NCBI GenBank assembly: GCA_032622095.1
Contig: CP136061.1
Span: 88,530,983 to 88,594,982, forward strand
Length of the DNA stretch: 64,000 bases
Direction of reading: 5' to 3'
DNA from: Siphonodentalium dalli
Lineage: Eukaryota; Mollusca; Scaphopoda; Gadilida; Siphonodentaliidae
In this document: positions 46,617 to 57,848 of the stretch, in pieces
Layout of the letters: every line of letters starts with the position of its first letter
Numbering within the stretch: position 1 is the stretch's first letter
Notes under the pieces: model-generated
What the model saw: only the letters and a program-made list of their open reading frames with translations
Database searches by the model: none
Told to the model about the DNA's origin: nothing
Program-made: the position numbers and the translations under genes

Positions 46617-47819
46617 CATGTGACAGTGCTATTTTATATACCAAAACAGTATATGCCTTTATTACATGATACACATGTATACTAACTAAGTTATTATACC
46701 TAACTCACTAATATACATTTTATAGCTGCATTATCATTTCATTCCGCGTACTTGGTCCGTTTCATTCCATTTCGCGCTATTCCGTTCTTTAATTTCCCGT
46801 TCCCAGTTCGGTTCCTGATCTCTATTTTGCTATTTCCTATTTCCATCTACGCCCAATCTCTTACCCGCTTAAGTCTTCCTCTGTCTATGTTAGCGCCCAA
46901 TATTAGATCTAACTGTCGGATACTAAGTTGTCTTTAGCCAATCACAGGTAAGCTTATTTGCCGCCTTTTGTCAGTTCGTATTTGGTCTTCGAAGAGTGCG
47001 CATCGTTCGTCTCGTTTGACATTTAGTGTCGTCGCATTTGAAATTCTTCAAATGGTTGAAGAATGTTAAAGTTAAGAAGTATAAGATGAATACTACGTTA
47101 TGACATCGTGACCTATGTTCCTACGATATGGTATGTGATATTCTGTTATATGTTTTTAACAATTATTATATCTTTATTTTAATACTATTGTCTTCGTTTT
47201 GGATGTTTAGATTTACATCACATTTGCATAAATATATTTGCCCAATAGTTTAGTGATGTTGGAAATCGCACACTGCGTTCATAATCACCCTTTTATACTA
47301 GCATGTAGGTTTTATTTCTAACTGTTCCGTCACAGTTAGGATTGTGTCAAAATAGTTGTTTATATCGACAATAGGGAAGTTGGTTTATTGACACAATCAC
47401 ATTTCATATATTTATTAATATCCATACTGGATATTTATTCTGCAGCAACTACAACCTATGTATTTGTTCACCAGGGTCCTGTAACTCCTGTTGGTTTTAC
47501 GTTGGTCATCTGAATTGATGCTTGATGTCTGATGTCTGATGTGATGTTGCTGTCAAGCTAGCCTATATATGTGTTGTGATGTCGTCTTCATGTTGTGATG
47601 CTTGTTGGATGTGTTCCGTTTGATGAATAAATATATAGAAGACTTTTAAGGTAGGCTTAGTGTTTCCATAGACCCTGCCAGATGATTAGACTCAGAGCTT
47701 CATAAATGTTTGTGATATAGCGACTGATGGTTCACTTAAGACCCACCCCTGTGCTCTACCACATATATATATCGTACAAAGTGTTGAGAACTATATGCAC
47801 CGATATATATAGTAGAAAT
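46617..47819. other. Gene-free stretch
   Basis: AT-rich, with GATGTCTGATGTCTGATGTG near 47525. No gene was recognised. Confidence 0.4.
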
Positions 47820-47876
47820 GAATAATCCATGGTCTGAACATGCCACCCATCTCACACAAAACGAAATATACCTTAG

Positions 47877-48002
47877 TGTTTAGCGAGACGAGTGTCAGCC
47901 ATAATCAACGAACCAACATTACGAGATAAAAGATTGGAAGAACTCTACGTATTCTTGAAACAACAACATTATCCAGAACAATTAATAACAAGAAAACTAA
48001 GA
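47877..48002 (+). pseudogene. Penelope-like pol fragment, upstream piece
   Basis: The open frame includes LRDKRLEELYVFLKQQHYPE followed by QLITRKLR. This resembles the segment downstream of the RT in Penelope-like pols, where R-x-x-x-L...L-x-x-x-x-YP-x-x-L-I is conserved. It stops being Penelope-like exactly where homology to module A begins (about 48003). The frame opens after a TAG at 47874; the usual RT is absent, so the copy is 5' truncated. Its continuation is at 56947. The call rests on motif memory and on the continuity with the downstream piece. Confidence 0.65.
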
Positions 48003-48836
48003 TGCAATAGAATAATTCAGTTCGGTTGCGGTTTCACAACGTTACAACTGACATACGATTACACAAGACACACCTTGAATGTGGAACTGTGTAAGAGTGA
48101 ATATTAATGTTCTAAATTCCATGTTTCAACTTTAGTTGTGATTGGGGGGGTCGTACTTTATTAACACGCAAGTAGTGTAATTAAGTACGGGTAATTAGAA
48201 GTAACAAATCGTTTAGTTTCTATCGTATGGACTGAAAGGGGTGAGCAGATTGTTGGTGATGAATGTTCTCGTTAGCTGTCAATATAATATGCATATTTGC
48301 CCCGTTACGTTTATACACTGTAGCATTGGCGGGCCAAAGTGTGTTGACATTTAATTGTTTGGTTCATTAATAACAGATCAGCGGGGATTTGTCGTGAAAA
48401 CGTACACGTATACGTGGAAATATGCTATGGTTACGGTTAAATTAATGGTTGTTCTATTACACCACCGTGTATACTCGGTTTAAATAGGTATATTATATAG
48501 GGACGTGTGCTCAATTTTGGTGTGGACCGATGATCGAAAAAAAAAATCAGAGGTAAATGTCGCAGGCCGGAGGGCCATTTTTTCAATAATTTTTAAAGAA
48601 ATTGAGCAGTTGCAGCAGAAGCAGCAAAAAAGGGTGTACAATTGGCAAATGATGAGGGGCGGTGTGACGTGTAGATTAGATATGCAATTTGGAGATTATT
48701 GGATGAGGGATGTTATATTAATTATATTAAAGGGCGAGAGGGTTTAGTTGTCGAAAATATTTGTTCCAAACACCGTAAACAGATAAATATTAAAACGCAT
48801 ACATTTTGGTTCAAATATACGATCACTATCCCTTAA

Positions 48837-50154
48837 ACATCATGCTTACATAAAGACCTACTAAATTTTACCTAAACAAGAGTGATTGTGTTATAGAAGG
48901 CAGCATAATGCTACTGGCTAATCACACACAAATGGTATAAACGCTCTTTATTATTTCCAAATAAGGAATTGAGCAACAAAGAACGCTCTTTATGTTTACC
49001 ATCATAATATAAAGAAACACCAGGAAAGTAACTTTTTATGCTTTGTTTACATAACCAGGTCAGGCACATCCTGAATTCCACTACTATAGCCAAATGCCAC
49101 TATTATAGTGATATTTGACTATAACATATTCATGTTTCCTTTATTTGCGTCGGGAATAGAAAACGGCGCATACCAGTGCACAGCCAAATGTCACTCATAT
49201 CAATATCGCAGCGAATGAACAGTCTTCCGACAAAATTCGTTGTGCAATCTTTTGCGCCAGCTTTGATATTCGATAATATTATACTATTACTAATATATCC
49301 CGTTCTAAATGACAATAGCAGGATGACTCAATCGCTCCTTCGTAACAATATTTAAACTAATTACATGCTAATTGAGTTGCTTGTCGTGTGCCGTCACGAT
49401 TATTAATTATCATGGACAAACTATATGCATGGTATCGAGTTAGTGCGATCTGATTTTGAATAATATTTGTGGGAAATATGATTTTGGATTATCCCTCTTT
49501 TATCAAATTAACAAAACAGTAATGGTCAAATACCACTATAATAGTGGAATATCGCTATAATAGTGGAATTCAGGATGTGCCTGACCTGATAACAGTCGGT
49601 AAATTTACGACTATAACATAATGTTTATGAGATATTTCTCATTTGTATATTAACAAAGTCTGTCTATATTTGAATATTATTTCGTTTGTAGCGGTTTTTG
49701 ACAGGTGGAAATATGTTCACATGATACCCACCAAAGGCCTTCATACCTTTAAGGTATACTACAACTGTTTTTCTTTTCAATAGCAGAATACAGAATGCTA
49801 TTAAGAAGTGACACAAAACACAGAACATTTGTTTTAATTATAAGTATTAAGCAGTGAGAGATATGTGAGTCGCGGAAACCAGTTACGAAAGGCAATATTA
49901 AAATGATTTCTGTCAGAGAATAATTGTTTACGTTCCAATGAATATGTACTGGAAACAAACTGCTCTGTACCAGACTTTCATAAACACAAATTATGTATTA
50001 ATGATGATTAATGGTGTAACGAGATATTTCGTTCTTTAATGTCTCAAATGAAAGTGTCAATGACACTGTAGCTCAACTTCGAGAAGAAGTTAAATTTGTG
50101 TGATGAGCAATGAATGGAAAGATTTAGAATTGAATTTGGAAATCCAAGATGGCC
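48837..50154. other. Module B-only cassette, no gene
   Basis: Replaces the THAP-containing cassette of module A. It carries two AACGCTCTTTAT motifs (48941, 48980) and the MITE at 49056-49588. No coding frame was accepted. Confidence 0.5.
49056..49588. mobile_element. Non-autonomous DNA transposon with CAGGTCAGG-type TIRs, copy 2
   Basis: A 533-bp element that starts CAGGTCAGGCACATCCTGAA and ends with the inverse TTCAGGATGTGCCTGACCTG. A perfect 5-bp duplication ATAAC lies on both sides (49051-49055 and 49589-49593). Inner TIR words CCACTATTATAG/CTATAATAGTGG are repeated near both ends. Same family as 7510-7989. Confidence 0.85.
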
Positions 50155-51805
50155 GCTGGCAGCCATGTTTTTTTTGTCGGAATGTCCCCAAAATGACTCA
50201 TTCTCATCTACATTCCAATTTCAACAGCCATGAAAAATTTAATGATGATCAGACTAAAGGTACGACCTGTAGCCCGTGCTAAAGGATTTAGTCATACAAA
50301 GAATAAAATCAAAGATGGCTGCTGGCGGCCATGTTTTTTGGCCGAATGACCCAATAATGACTCGTTCCCATCTACATGTCATTATTAACATTCTTGACAA
50401 ATTTTATGATGATCAGACTAAAAGTACGACCTGTAGCCTGTGATAAAGAATTTAGTCATACAAAGAGTAAAATCCAAGATGGCTGCCATGTTTTTGGGTC
50501 AAATGATCCCAAAATGACTCGTTCCCATCTACATGTCATTATTAACATTCTTGACAAATTTTATGTTGATCAGACTGAAAGTACGACCTGTAGCCCGTTC
50601 TAAAGAATTTAGTCATACAAAGAGTAAAATCCAAGATGGCTGCCGGCGGCCATGTTTTTTGGCCGAATAACCCCAAAATTACTCGTTCCCATCTACATGT
50701 CAATATTATCATCCATGACAAGTTTCATGATGATCAGACGAACAGTACGACCTGTGGACCGTGCTAATGGATTAAATTTTGAAATCCAAGATGGCCACTG
50801 GCGGCCATGTTTTTTGTCTGAATGACCCCAAAATGACTCGTTCCCATCTACATTCCAATTTCAACAGCCATGACAAATTTTATGATGATCAGACTAAAGG
50901 TACGAACTGTAGCCTGTGCTAAAGGATTTAGTCATACAAAGAGTAAAATCCAAGATGGCTGCTGGCGGCCATGTTTATTGACCGAATAACCCCAAAATGA
51001 CTCGTTCCCATCTACATGTCATTATTAACATTTTTGACATATTTTATGATGATCAGACTAAAAGTATGACCTGTAGTCCGTGCTAAAGAATTTAGTCATA
51101 CAAAGAGTAAAATCCAAGATGGCTGCTGGCGGCCATGTTTTTGGGTCGAATGACCCCAAAATTACTCGTTCCCATCTACATGTCATTGTTAATATCCATG
51201 ACAAATTTTATGTTGATCAGGCTGAAGGTACGACCGGCAGCCCGTGCTAAAGAATTTAGGCATACAAAGAGTAAAATCCAAGATGGCTGCTGGCGGCCAT
51301 GTTTTTTGGCCAAATAACCCCAAAATTACTCATTCCCATCTAAATGTCAATATTATCACCCATGACAAATTTCATGATGATCAGACAAACAGTACGACCT
51401 GTGGCCCGTGCTAATGGATTAAATTTTTAAATCCAAGATGGCCACTGGCGGCCATGTTTTTTGTCAGAATGACCCCAAAATGACTCGTTCCCATCTAAAT
51501 TCCAATTTCAACAGCCATGACAAATTTTATGATGATCAGACTAAAGGTACGATCCGTAGCCCGTGCTAAAGATTTAGTCATACAAAGAGTAAAATCCAAA
51601 ATGGCTGCTGGCGGCCATGTTTTTTGGCCGAATGACCCCAAAATGACTCGTTCCCATCTACATGTCATTATTAACATTCTTGATAAATTTCATGATGATC
51701 AGACAAACAGTACGACCTGCAGCCCGTGCTAATGGATTGAATTTTGAAATCCAAGATGGCCACTGGCGGCCATGTTTTTTTTCCCGAATGATCCCAAAAT
51801 TAATT
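50155..51805 (+). repeat. About 161-bp satellite, 11 units (module B)
   Basis: GGCCATGTTTTTT-type marks occur near 50160, 50325, 50485, 50648, 50803, 50967, 51132, 51295, 51452, 51614 and 51768. The sequence is that of the 7-unit array in module A, inverted. Two unit types alternate irregularly (CCACTGGCGG and CTGCTGGCGG variants). Confidence 0.85.
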
Positions 51806-52080
51806 ATTCTAGTCTAAATGTTGATGTCTATGGGAGACCAAATTCACATTTAATAATGAATTGCGCTTAAGCGCTAATACCACATATTGTGCTTAAGTGC
51901 AAATAGGGCATTTACGCTTAAGCGCAATTAATTGCGCTTAACCCTTTACCCAACAAACCGGCCAAATAAAGCTTCAACAGCCTAAAATATCTTCAGTCTG
52001 TCTCAATAGAACCATACAAATATGGATATCATTGGAACCGGCTCCTTGACCACATTGTGATAGTTACAGTTATGCCCTGT

Positions 52081-52149
52081 GCCAATGCAGTCTCTTATAT
52101 ATGCGAGTCGACCATAGGTCGCCTCGCATATATAAGAGAATGCATTGGC
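52081..52149. repeat. 69-nt hairpin 1
   Basis: 33-bp arms with a 3-base loop (ATA); 31 of 33 positions pair. The arm starts GCCAATGCAGTCTCTTATAT. It is the near-inverse of hairpin 2. Confidence 0.95.
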
Positions 52150-52217
52150 CTAAATAAATCTTTTTTTACCATTTTTTCTTACATTCTTTAACAATTTTAT
52201 AATTTTTAATGTGTTAA

Positions 52218-52286
52218 GCCAATGCATTCTCTTATATATGCGAGGCGACCTATGGTCGACTCGCATATATAAGAGAATGCATTGGC
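52218..52286. repeat. 69-nt hairpin 2
   Basis: 33-bp arms with loop TAT; 32 of 33 positions pair. It lies 68 bases after hairpin 1. Confidence 0.95.
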
Positions 52287-53057
52287 ACAGGGCCGTTCTG
52301 TTGGGTAAAGGGTTAAGCGCAATCAAATGCGCTTAAACGCAATTGTGACTACTATCTAACCTACCCATAAACTATTACCATGACCTGGTGTATCACCTAG
52401 CAACACAAGATGAGCATTGGGCTAATTTTGACCTGTACTCAACAGTCAAACTGTGAGTATGTGTTCAACAAGGAGAATCCCCTAATTACATATTATCAGC
52501 ATCGCTCTATCCAAAGAATTGATGTCGCCTTCCCGGAACTCTAGTAATGTTTTGTATGATGTTTTTAATGTATTTTTGCACAGATTTTAGCCTTTACTAT
52601 GGTAATATCCTATACATGCATGCGTTGTCACTGCATGAGGGCTTTCTTACCTCATACAGTAATGCTCTATTTAATCGACTTCTTAACCACAGCAGAATTA
52701 TGGGTAACTTTTCAGGATTTAGTCGGAAATATGGCTTGTTGCCATTTATCGAAAAGCTCTCGAGTGTGCCTGTATACTCGAAAATTGAAGAAAATCAATG
52801 TCGCAGAAAGTAATGCTATTGCAAGTAGCCCCAACTAATATATACCGAAGATAATATAATGCTATCACGAATCGCTCCAACTAAAACAGAAGGTGATACT
52901 ATTGCGAGTCAGCCATTTTGATAAAGAAGTTGGGAACTTGGGCTAGCTCCCTACCCATCCAAACCAATGAAACCAAGAAGTGACATGTCAATAGGAATTA
53001 ATGCTAAGTTATGGAGAAACCTATTTATTCACCAGGGGTGTTTTGTTACATATAACC

Positions 53058-53182
53058 ATGAATTGCGCTTAAGCGCAATTAATTGTGCTTAAGCGCAATT
53101 GATTGCGCTTATGCGTAATTATTTGCGCTTAAGCGTAATTAATTGCGCTTAAGCGCAATTGATTGCGCTTAAGCGCAATTGA
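53058..53182. repeat. Tandem GCGCTTAAGCGCAATT palindromes
   Basis: The self-complementary 12-mer GCGCTTAAGCGC (with GCGTAA variants) recurs every 20 bases, joined by AATTAATT or AATTGATT. Related blocks lie at 51855-51945 and 52313-52345, so the array brackets the inner part of the 51829-53210 element. Confidence 0.9.
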
Positions 53183-53446
53183 TTATTAAATGTGAATTTG
53201 GCCTCCCATAGATGTCAACAGCTATGACAAATTTCATAATGATCCGACCAAAGGTACGACCTGTAGCCTGCATTGTTGACGCCTTACGTACACACATACA
53301 CACGGACGACAAAGCCATGGCAATAGCTCAAACTTTACAAAGTAAAGTTGAGCTAAAAATAGGGGTGGGGATGTTTTGATCTCTAGTTTAACGACATTTT
53401 TCGGTCTTTGCAATTTAACGACATTTTCGGTCTTTAACAGTTTAAT

Positions 53447-53732
53447 GGGGGCCCCCGGTGGTCCAGTCGGTAGAGTGCCAGGTGAATTACGTCGTCCCAG
53501 GCCGTCCAGCGCGGACGAAGCTGGTTCGAACCCCACCATAGGGAGGGTGACCGGAATCGTGTATCTGGGCAAGTTTGTCAATTGCTTTCCGGGGGTTGGT
53601 GGTTTCTACACTTCCCGGTGAAATTGAGCCTCTGCGTGGTCTTTCCTCCACCTGTAAAATTGACAACGTCGTGTGTGGCCTAGCGGCTAGAATAACGATA
53701 AACCCTAATAAACAACAGCAATAACAATTAAT
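53447..53732 (+). mobile_element. tRNA-derived SINE, module B copy
   Basis: RNA polymerase III promoter: A box TGGTCCAGTCGG at 53459-53470 and B box GGTTCGAACCC at 53523-53533. A tRNA-unrelated body follows, then a tail AATAAACAACAGCAATAACA. The target duplication AGTTTAAT is at 53439-53446 and 53733-53740. The head resembles a tRNA gene but lacks a foldable acceptor partner, so it is not annotated as tRNA. Confidence 0.85.
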
Positions 53733-54699
53733 AGTTTAATGACATTTTTCGGTCTTTATAATATCTCAAGATATAGGGGGTATTTGGATCTCTAGTTTAA
53801 CGACATTTTTCGGTCTTTATAGTTTAACGACATTTTTCGGTCTTTAATATCTCAAGATAGAGGGGCCCTTAGGGGGTATTTGGATCTCTAGTTTAACGAC
53901 ATTTTTCGGTCTTTGATAGCAAAATGGAAGAAGTACATATTTGGAAGATGTGTGGCCCTAAAAAGGAAAGTTGTTCGGTGGTCTTGAAATGCAGTTTTTC
54001 TTAACAGTCTTCCTTGATTAAAGTGATGTGAAACACTCCGACAGACACCGGGCAGAGTGATCAAATAAATAGAAATTAAGAATAATCTTTCTCAAAGTAG
54101 TTATTTGTTACGAATATTAATCCAAATGGATGTTACACAACGTCATTCTTATATATTAGTTAAATGCAATGACTCTCGATGGCAAAATGATTTTTGTTTA
54201 ATTACAGCCGATAGTTGCGCCCCGAATCAAGATGTAAATATTTACAATTTGGAGTAGTTCAGACGATGTTCTATATGAAGTGGTGTGGTAGATCTTTTTG
54301 GAAATTTTCAGTGATGTTAGTAGAATGATAACATTCCCCACGTTGGAAAAGTGCCTGAGCACTAACTTATCAATTTCTCGCTCTCGAAAAAGTCCATAAC
54401 ATGTCTTTAAACATATATATAAATCTCCGAAAACAAAATTCTAAAGCATTAAACGATTTGCTATATTTCCAGGGCATATATTTCATCTGATTTTGCGAGA
54501 ATCCATATATACTTTTTCACGAGAATCCAGGATAATTTGCGAGAATCTAGATTTGGATTCTCGCCGAAATATAAGCCCAGATTTCACTCTGAAGTGTGCC
54601 TAAATGGCATAAATTGTACCGTGGTTCCCATGTTCGCTATAAACTAGCTTGAAATTGGCAAACCAATGAATTTTTTTTCTTCAGAAAATTTACATTTTT

Positions 54700-55805
54700 A
54701 TGACTCGCGACATAATTGTCACCAATAAAAACAAATTTGATTCATCGTGGAAGTTAGTCGGTGACTATAAATAATGTCACCATTCAACTGAATGTTGTTG
54801 AATTCTATTGAGATGTGGAGCAGACAATATATTGGGAGGCTCCATAGCATGAGGCCCCCACCCCCCTTTTTCGTACGCCGTATTCCATGCCCTGTTATGA
54901 GGTACGCCGTATTCCGGCCCCTCTGTTAGGAGGTATTCGGTATTCCAAAAATACCGGTATTCGTACGCCGACCTTCCAAAAAATGAAGTTTTCATATATT
55001 TTTATGTATTCCATATGGCTGTTAACTGGTATTCCGTATTCCAACTTCTGTGTTAAGTGGTATTCCGTATTCCAGGGGGGTGGGGTGGGGTGGGGGCCTC
55101 TAGCATCCGCTCCTCAATCCTTACCAGATGTCAGTAGAAGTTTCCCATTTCATTATTCCAGTTCTTTAGCAATCTTAATCATTATAATTATGTAATGCCC
55201 TGACCATGCTTAATACTAGCTTGAAATTGGCGAAACAATGAATTTGTTTTCGTCAGAAAATTTACATTTTTATGACTCGCGACATAATTGAGACCAATAA
55301 AAACAAATTTGATTCATCGTGGAAGTTAGTCGGTGACTATAAATAATGTCACCATTCAACTGAATGTTGTTGAGCATATTTCAACCAATTTTTGAAGTTT
55401 AAATGAATATTTTATTCACACTCAAAGTAAAATTGACAAATTTCAGGATTTTAGCCTGCTTTGTTGGGACCAAATATTTGTTGTGCACACTGAAGGAACG
55501 TCTACCATATTTTATGACTCGCGACATAATTGTCACCAATAAAAACAAATTTGATTCATCGTGGAAGTTAGTCGGTGACTATAAATAATGTCACCATTCA
55601 ACTGAATGTTGTTGAGCATATTTCAACCAATTTTGGAAGTTTAAATGAATATTTTATTCACACTCAAAGTAAAATTGACAAATTTCAGGATTTTTTTTAG
55701 CCTGCTTCGTTGGGACCAAATATTTGTTGTGCACACTGAAGGAACGTCTACTCGATAGGCCAGATTATGCCCTGACCATGCTATAAAGTATTAAACTAGC
55801 TTGAA
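54700..55805 (+). repeat. Module B duplicated blocks, including a 240-bp tandem duplication
   Basis: The block GACTCGCGACATAATTGTCA...TGAATGTTGTTG occurs at about 54702, 55272 and 55513. The last two are units of a 240-bp tandem duplication that also repeats GGGACCAAATATTTGTTGTG (55466 and 55709). Module A has only one such unit. A GTATTCC-rich patch lies at 54850-55080. Confidence 0.75.
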
Positions 55806-56946
55806 ATTGACAAAACTATGAATTTTTTTGGTTGAACAAATTTACATGGGAATCTCCATAGAAAACGGTTATATTTCGATAAAAACGAAAGTAATGCGAA
55901 ATGAGAGTCGGCTCAGGTACTGTACACCACAATCGGAATTGTGAAATGTAAACACCCATTACCTTTTGTGAGAATAACACAAGCGCAGACTTGATCAAAG
56001 TAATGCAATACACAACAACAAATAGGATAAAACTGATATAAACACGGTTTACGTGAGAATAAACGTGCAAACAGTTGACAATATTCTTCGCTAAAACGGA
56101 AGCTATAGATTTATGGTCACTAAAAAGTGTACTCCAGCCCCGGCTCGACTCGGAGAAAATGTGTGAAATACCGAGCAATAATCTTAACATAAAAATCAGA
56201 AAGATTTTCATGATCGAACTGCGGACCTGATAATTATCGAAATATTTAGTCGAATTAATTTTTAATTAGTTAATCACATGATTTAGACATCAACACACTC
56301 TTAAAGACGCAATACACCGCCATCTAATGTCGTTATTTAACTGGGTCGGTGTTTGTTGTTAACCATCGTTCATTGCTTCGTTTTTAGGAAGACCATTGTA
56401 TCTGTTTTGCGCATGCGCAAGTCACTTTCCATATTTGGAATTTCCATATATGGGATTTGTGTTAACCTCAATACCGATCGATACCGATCAAGCTACAACA
56501 TATAACCACGCAATTATCTTAGCATAAAAATAAGATATATTGTAATTTATGCAACTACGACCCTGGTAACCCTGATAACTAATAAAATATACCGGCCAAT
56601 TCATTTTAAGATCGTTATTTCACTTTGCTTTAGGCATAAATACACTCTTAAACGCACATAAACGACCCATTGGCGTTAAATTAAATATACTCGGTATTTA
56701 TTATATTAGTTTTTTATTGCTCAGTATAGAGTTAGACCCTTGACACCTGTCAATATATTTGGGCTGAATTCATATGATGCGGTATTATTCCTCGAAATAA
56801 ACAACAAAGCAGTCGTTACTTCGAAATGTCGTTTGGGCTAACATTTACACAAATCCCCCGCGTGTTCTCCTCAATTGGCACGCAGGTTCTCAGTCGACAC
56901 ACAGGTTATCCCAGAAAGTGGTGTGAAATAAACACCAAGGTTTGGG

Positions 56947-57648
56947 TGATATGAATGGTATAGATAGAGCGCGGAATACCACATTAGAAGAACTTCGCGC
57001 CGAAAAGTTAAAACAAAATCTATACCATTTGTAACCACACACAATCCTCGCCACAACAACATCTCGCGATGTGCAAAGGACCTTTTTCCTATCCTAGAAA
57101 AGAGTGACAAAATGCGATCGCTGGTGAATAAGGACGAAATTATAGATAGTAAGCGCCAACCAAGTAACTTAAAACGAATCCTGACAAAGGCACGCTTCGC
57201 CACAGAAAACAAAACTGAATACCAAGTAAAACGCTCTGGTGACAAACGATGTAAAGCATACCGTCACGTGTTTCCGGGGAAAAAATTACCATTAAAAAAC
57301 AAAATGGAAATATTCCCAAATACTGACTTGGACTGTAAATCAAAAAATATGATATACTACATAACTTGCGATGGATGCGGCGAAGGATACGTAGGCCAAA
57401 CCGGAAACACTGTATGTGAAAGGGTGACCACCCATCGGCAACAAATAAATCATAAGGAATATCGACAGATACCACTAAGTGGGCATTTGGAAGAATGCAA
57501 CAATGGCAACTTCAGGATATTCCCATTCTACAAAATGAAAGCAGACAATATTATGGCTAGACTAGCGCAAGAAGATATCTTTAAACAACGTTTCCGGTCG
57601 AAACTAAACGCCGGAAATGACGTTTACAACCCACAACGGAAGTGACGT
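56947..57648 (+). pseudogene. Penelope-like pol fragment with GIY-YIG endonuclease
   Basis: It starts with NGIDRARNTTLEELRAEK, shifts frame near 57025, then reads IPFVTTHNPRHNNISRCAKD and NLKRILTKARF, the linker typical of Penelope-like pols. From about 57340 (MIYYITCDGCGEGYVGQTGN) it is a GIY-YIG nuclease. The IYYI and GYVGQT strands, an R/H pair (CERVTTHR) and a late glutamate (LAQEDIF) are present. The region from ATG 57112 to the stop at 57643-57645 is 177 codons without interruption. In intact elements this nuclease nicks target DNA for the upstream RT. The reverse transcriptase and the full cysteine cluster are absent or degenerate (only KRCKAYRH remains), so the copy is dead. Confidence 0.85.
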
Positions 57649-57756
57649 CATAATAACTTGTTGTTAATCAATGTCTATTTAAAAATGCAAGAAGCATGAA
57701 AGGCCTAAAGACTAAACAATCTGTTCAGACCATGGATTATTCATAACATCATCACT

Positions 57757-57812
57757 ACTATTATTATTATTATCTCATATATATTTTGAAGACCTCTGTC
57801 TGTATGTTTGTT

Positions 57813-57848
<36 letters not shown>

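Larger units (their letters stand above)
51942..52312. mobile_element. TTAA-flanked MITE (piggyBac-like) with twin hairpins
   Basis: TTAA at 51938-51941 then CCCTTTACCCAACA; the inverse TGTTGGGTAAAGGG then TTAA at 52313-52316. It is 371 bp. The TTAA target and CCC start indicate a piggyBac-mobilised MITE. It carries two 69-nt near-perfect hairpins in mutually inverted orientation. Confidence 0.8.
51829..53210. mobile_element. TIR element with 6-bp target duplication; empty site preserved in module A
   Basis: GATGTC flanks both ends (51823-51828 and 53211-53216). The termini are inverted repeats, TATGGGAGACCAAATTCACA at the left and its near-inverse at the right, continuing to about 28 bp. 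Module A has the unoccupied sequence with a single GATGTC (minus strand, about 37607-37622). The interior holds arrays of GCGCTTAA, a nested TTAA-flanked MITE and a half copy of the 33825-type palindrome. There is no coding capacity. The superfamily is unknown. Confidence 0.85.
48003..56946 (+). repeat. Module B: copy of module A inserted in a Penelope-like element
   Basis: Homologous to 27906-41475 in opposite orientation. It begins GCAATAGAATAATTCAGTTC and ends at CAAGGTTTGGGTGA. Penelope-like coding sequence ends on one side and resumes on the other, so module B is an insertion of about 8.9 kb. A GAT near both junctions is the only candidate target duplication and is weak. Confidence 0.8.
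47820..57744 (+). mobile_element. Penelope-like element, 5' truncated and split by module B
   Basis: The 21-bp segment starting GAATAATCCATGGTCTGAAC at 47820 is the exact inverse of 57724-57744, so inverted ends bracket the element. Within it, Penelope-type coding sequence runs 47877-48002 and resumes at 56947, ending with a GIY-YIG endonuclease. The reverse transcriptase core is missing. With module B removed the element would be about 1 kb. Confidence 0.75.

Noticed and set aside
48505-48747. 80-codon plus-strand frame with a Q/K-rich segment
   Set aside because: The module A copy of the same sequence (40740-40970, minus strand) has indels in it, so the frame is not conserved.
53447-53540. 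Functional tRNA gene
   Set aside because: A and B boxes are present, but the acceptor and anticodon stems do not fold convincingly. A SINE body and target duplication follow.
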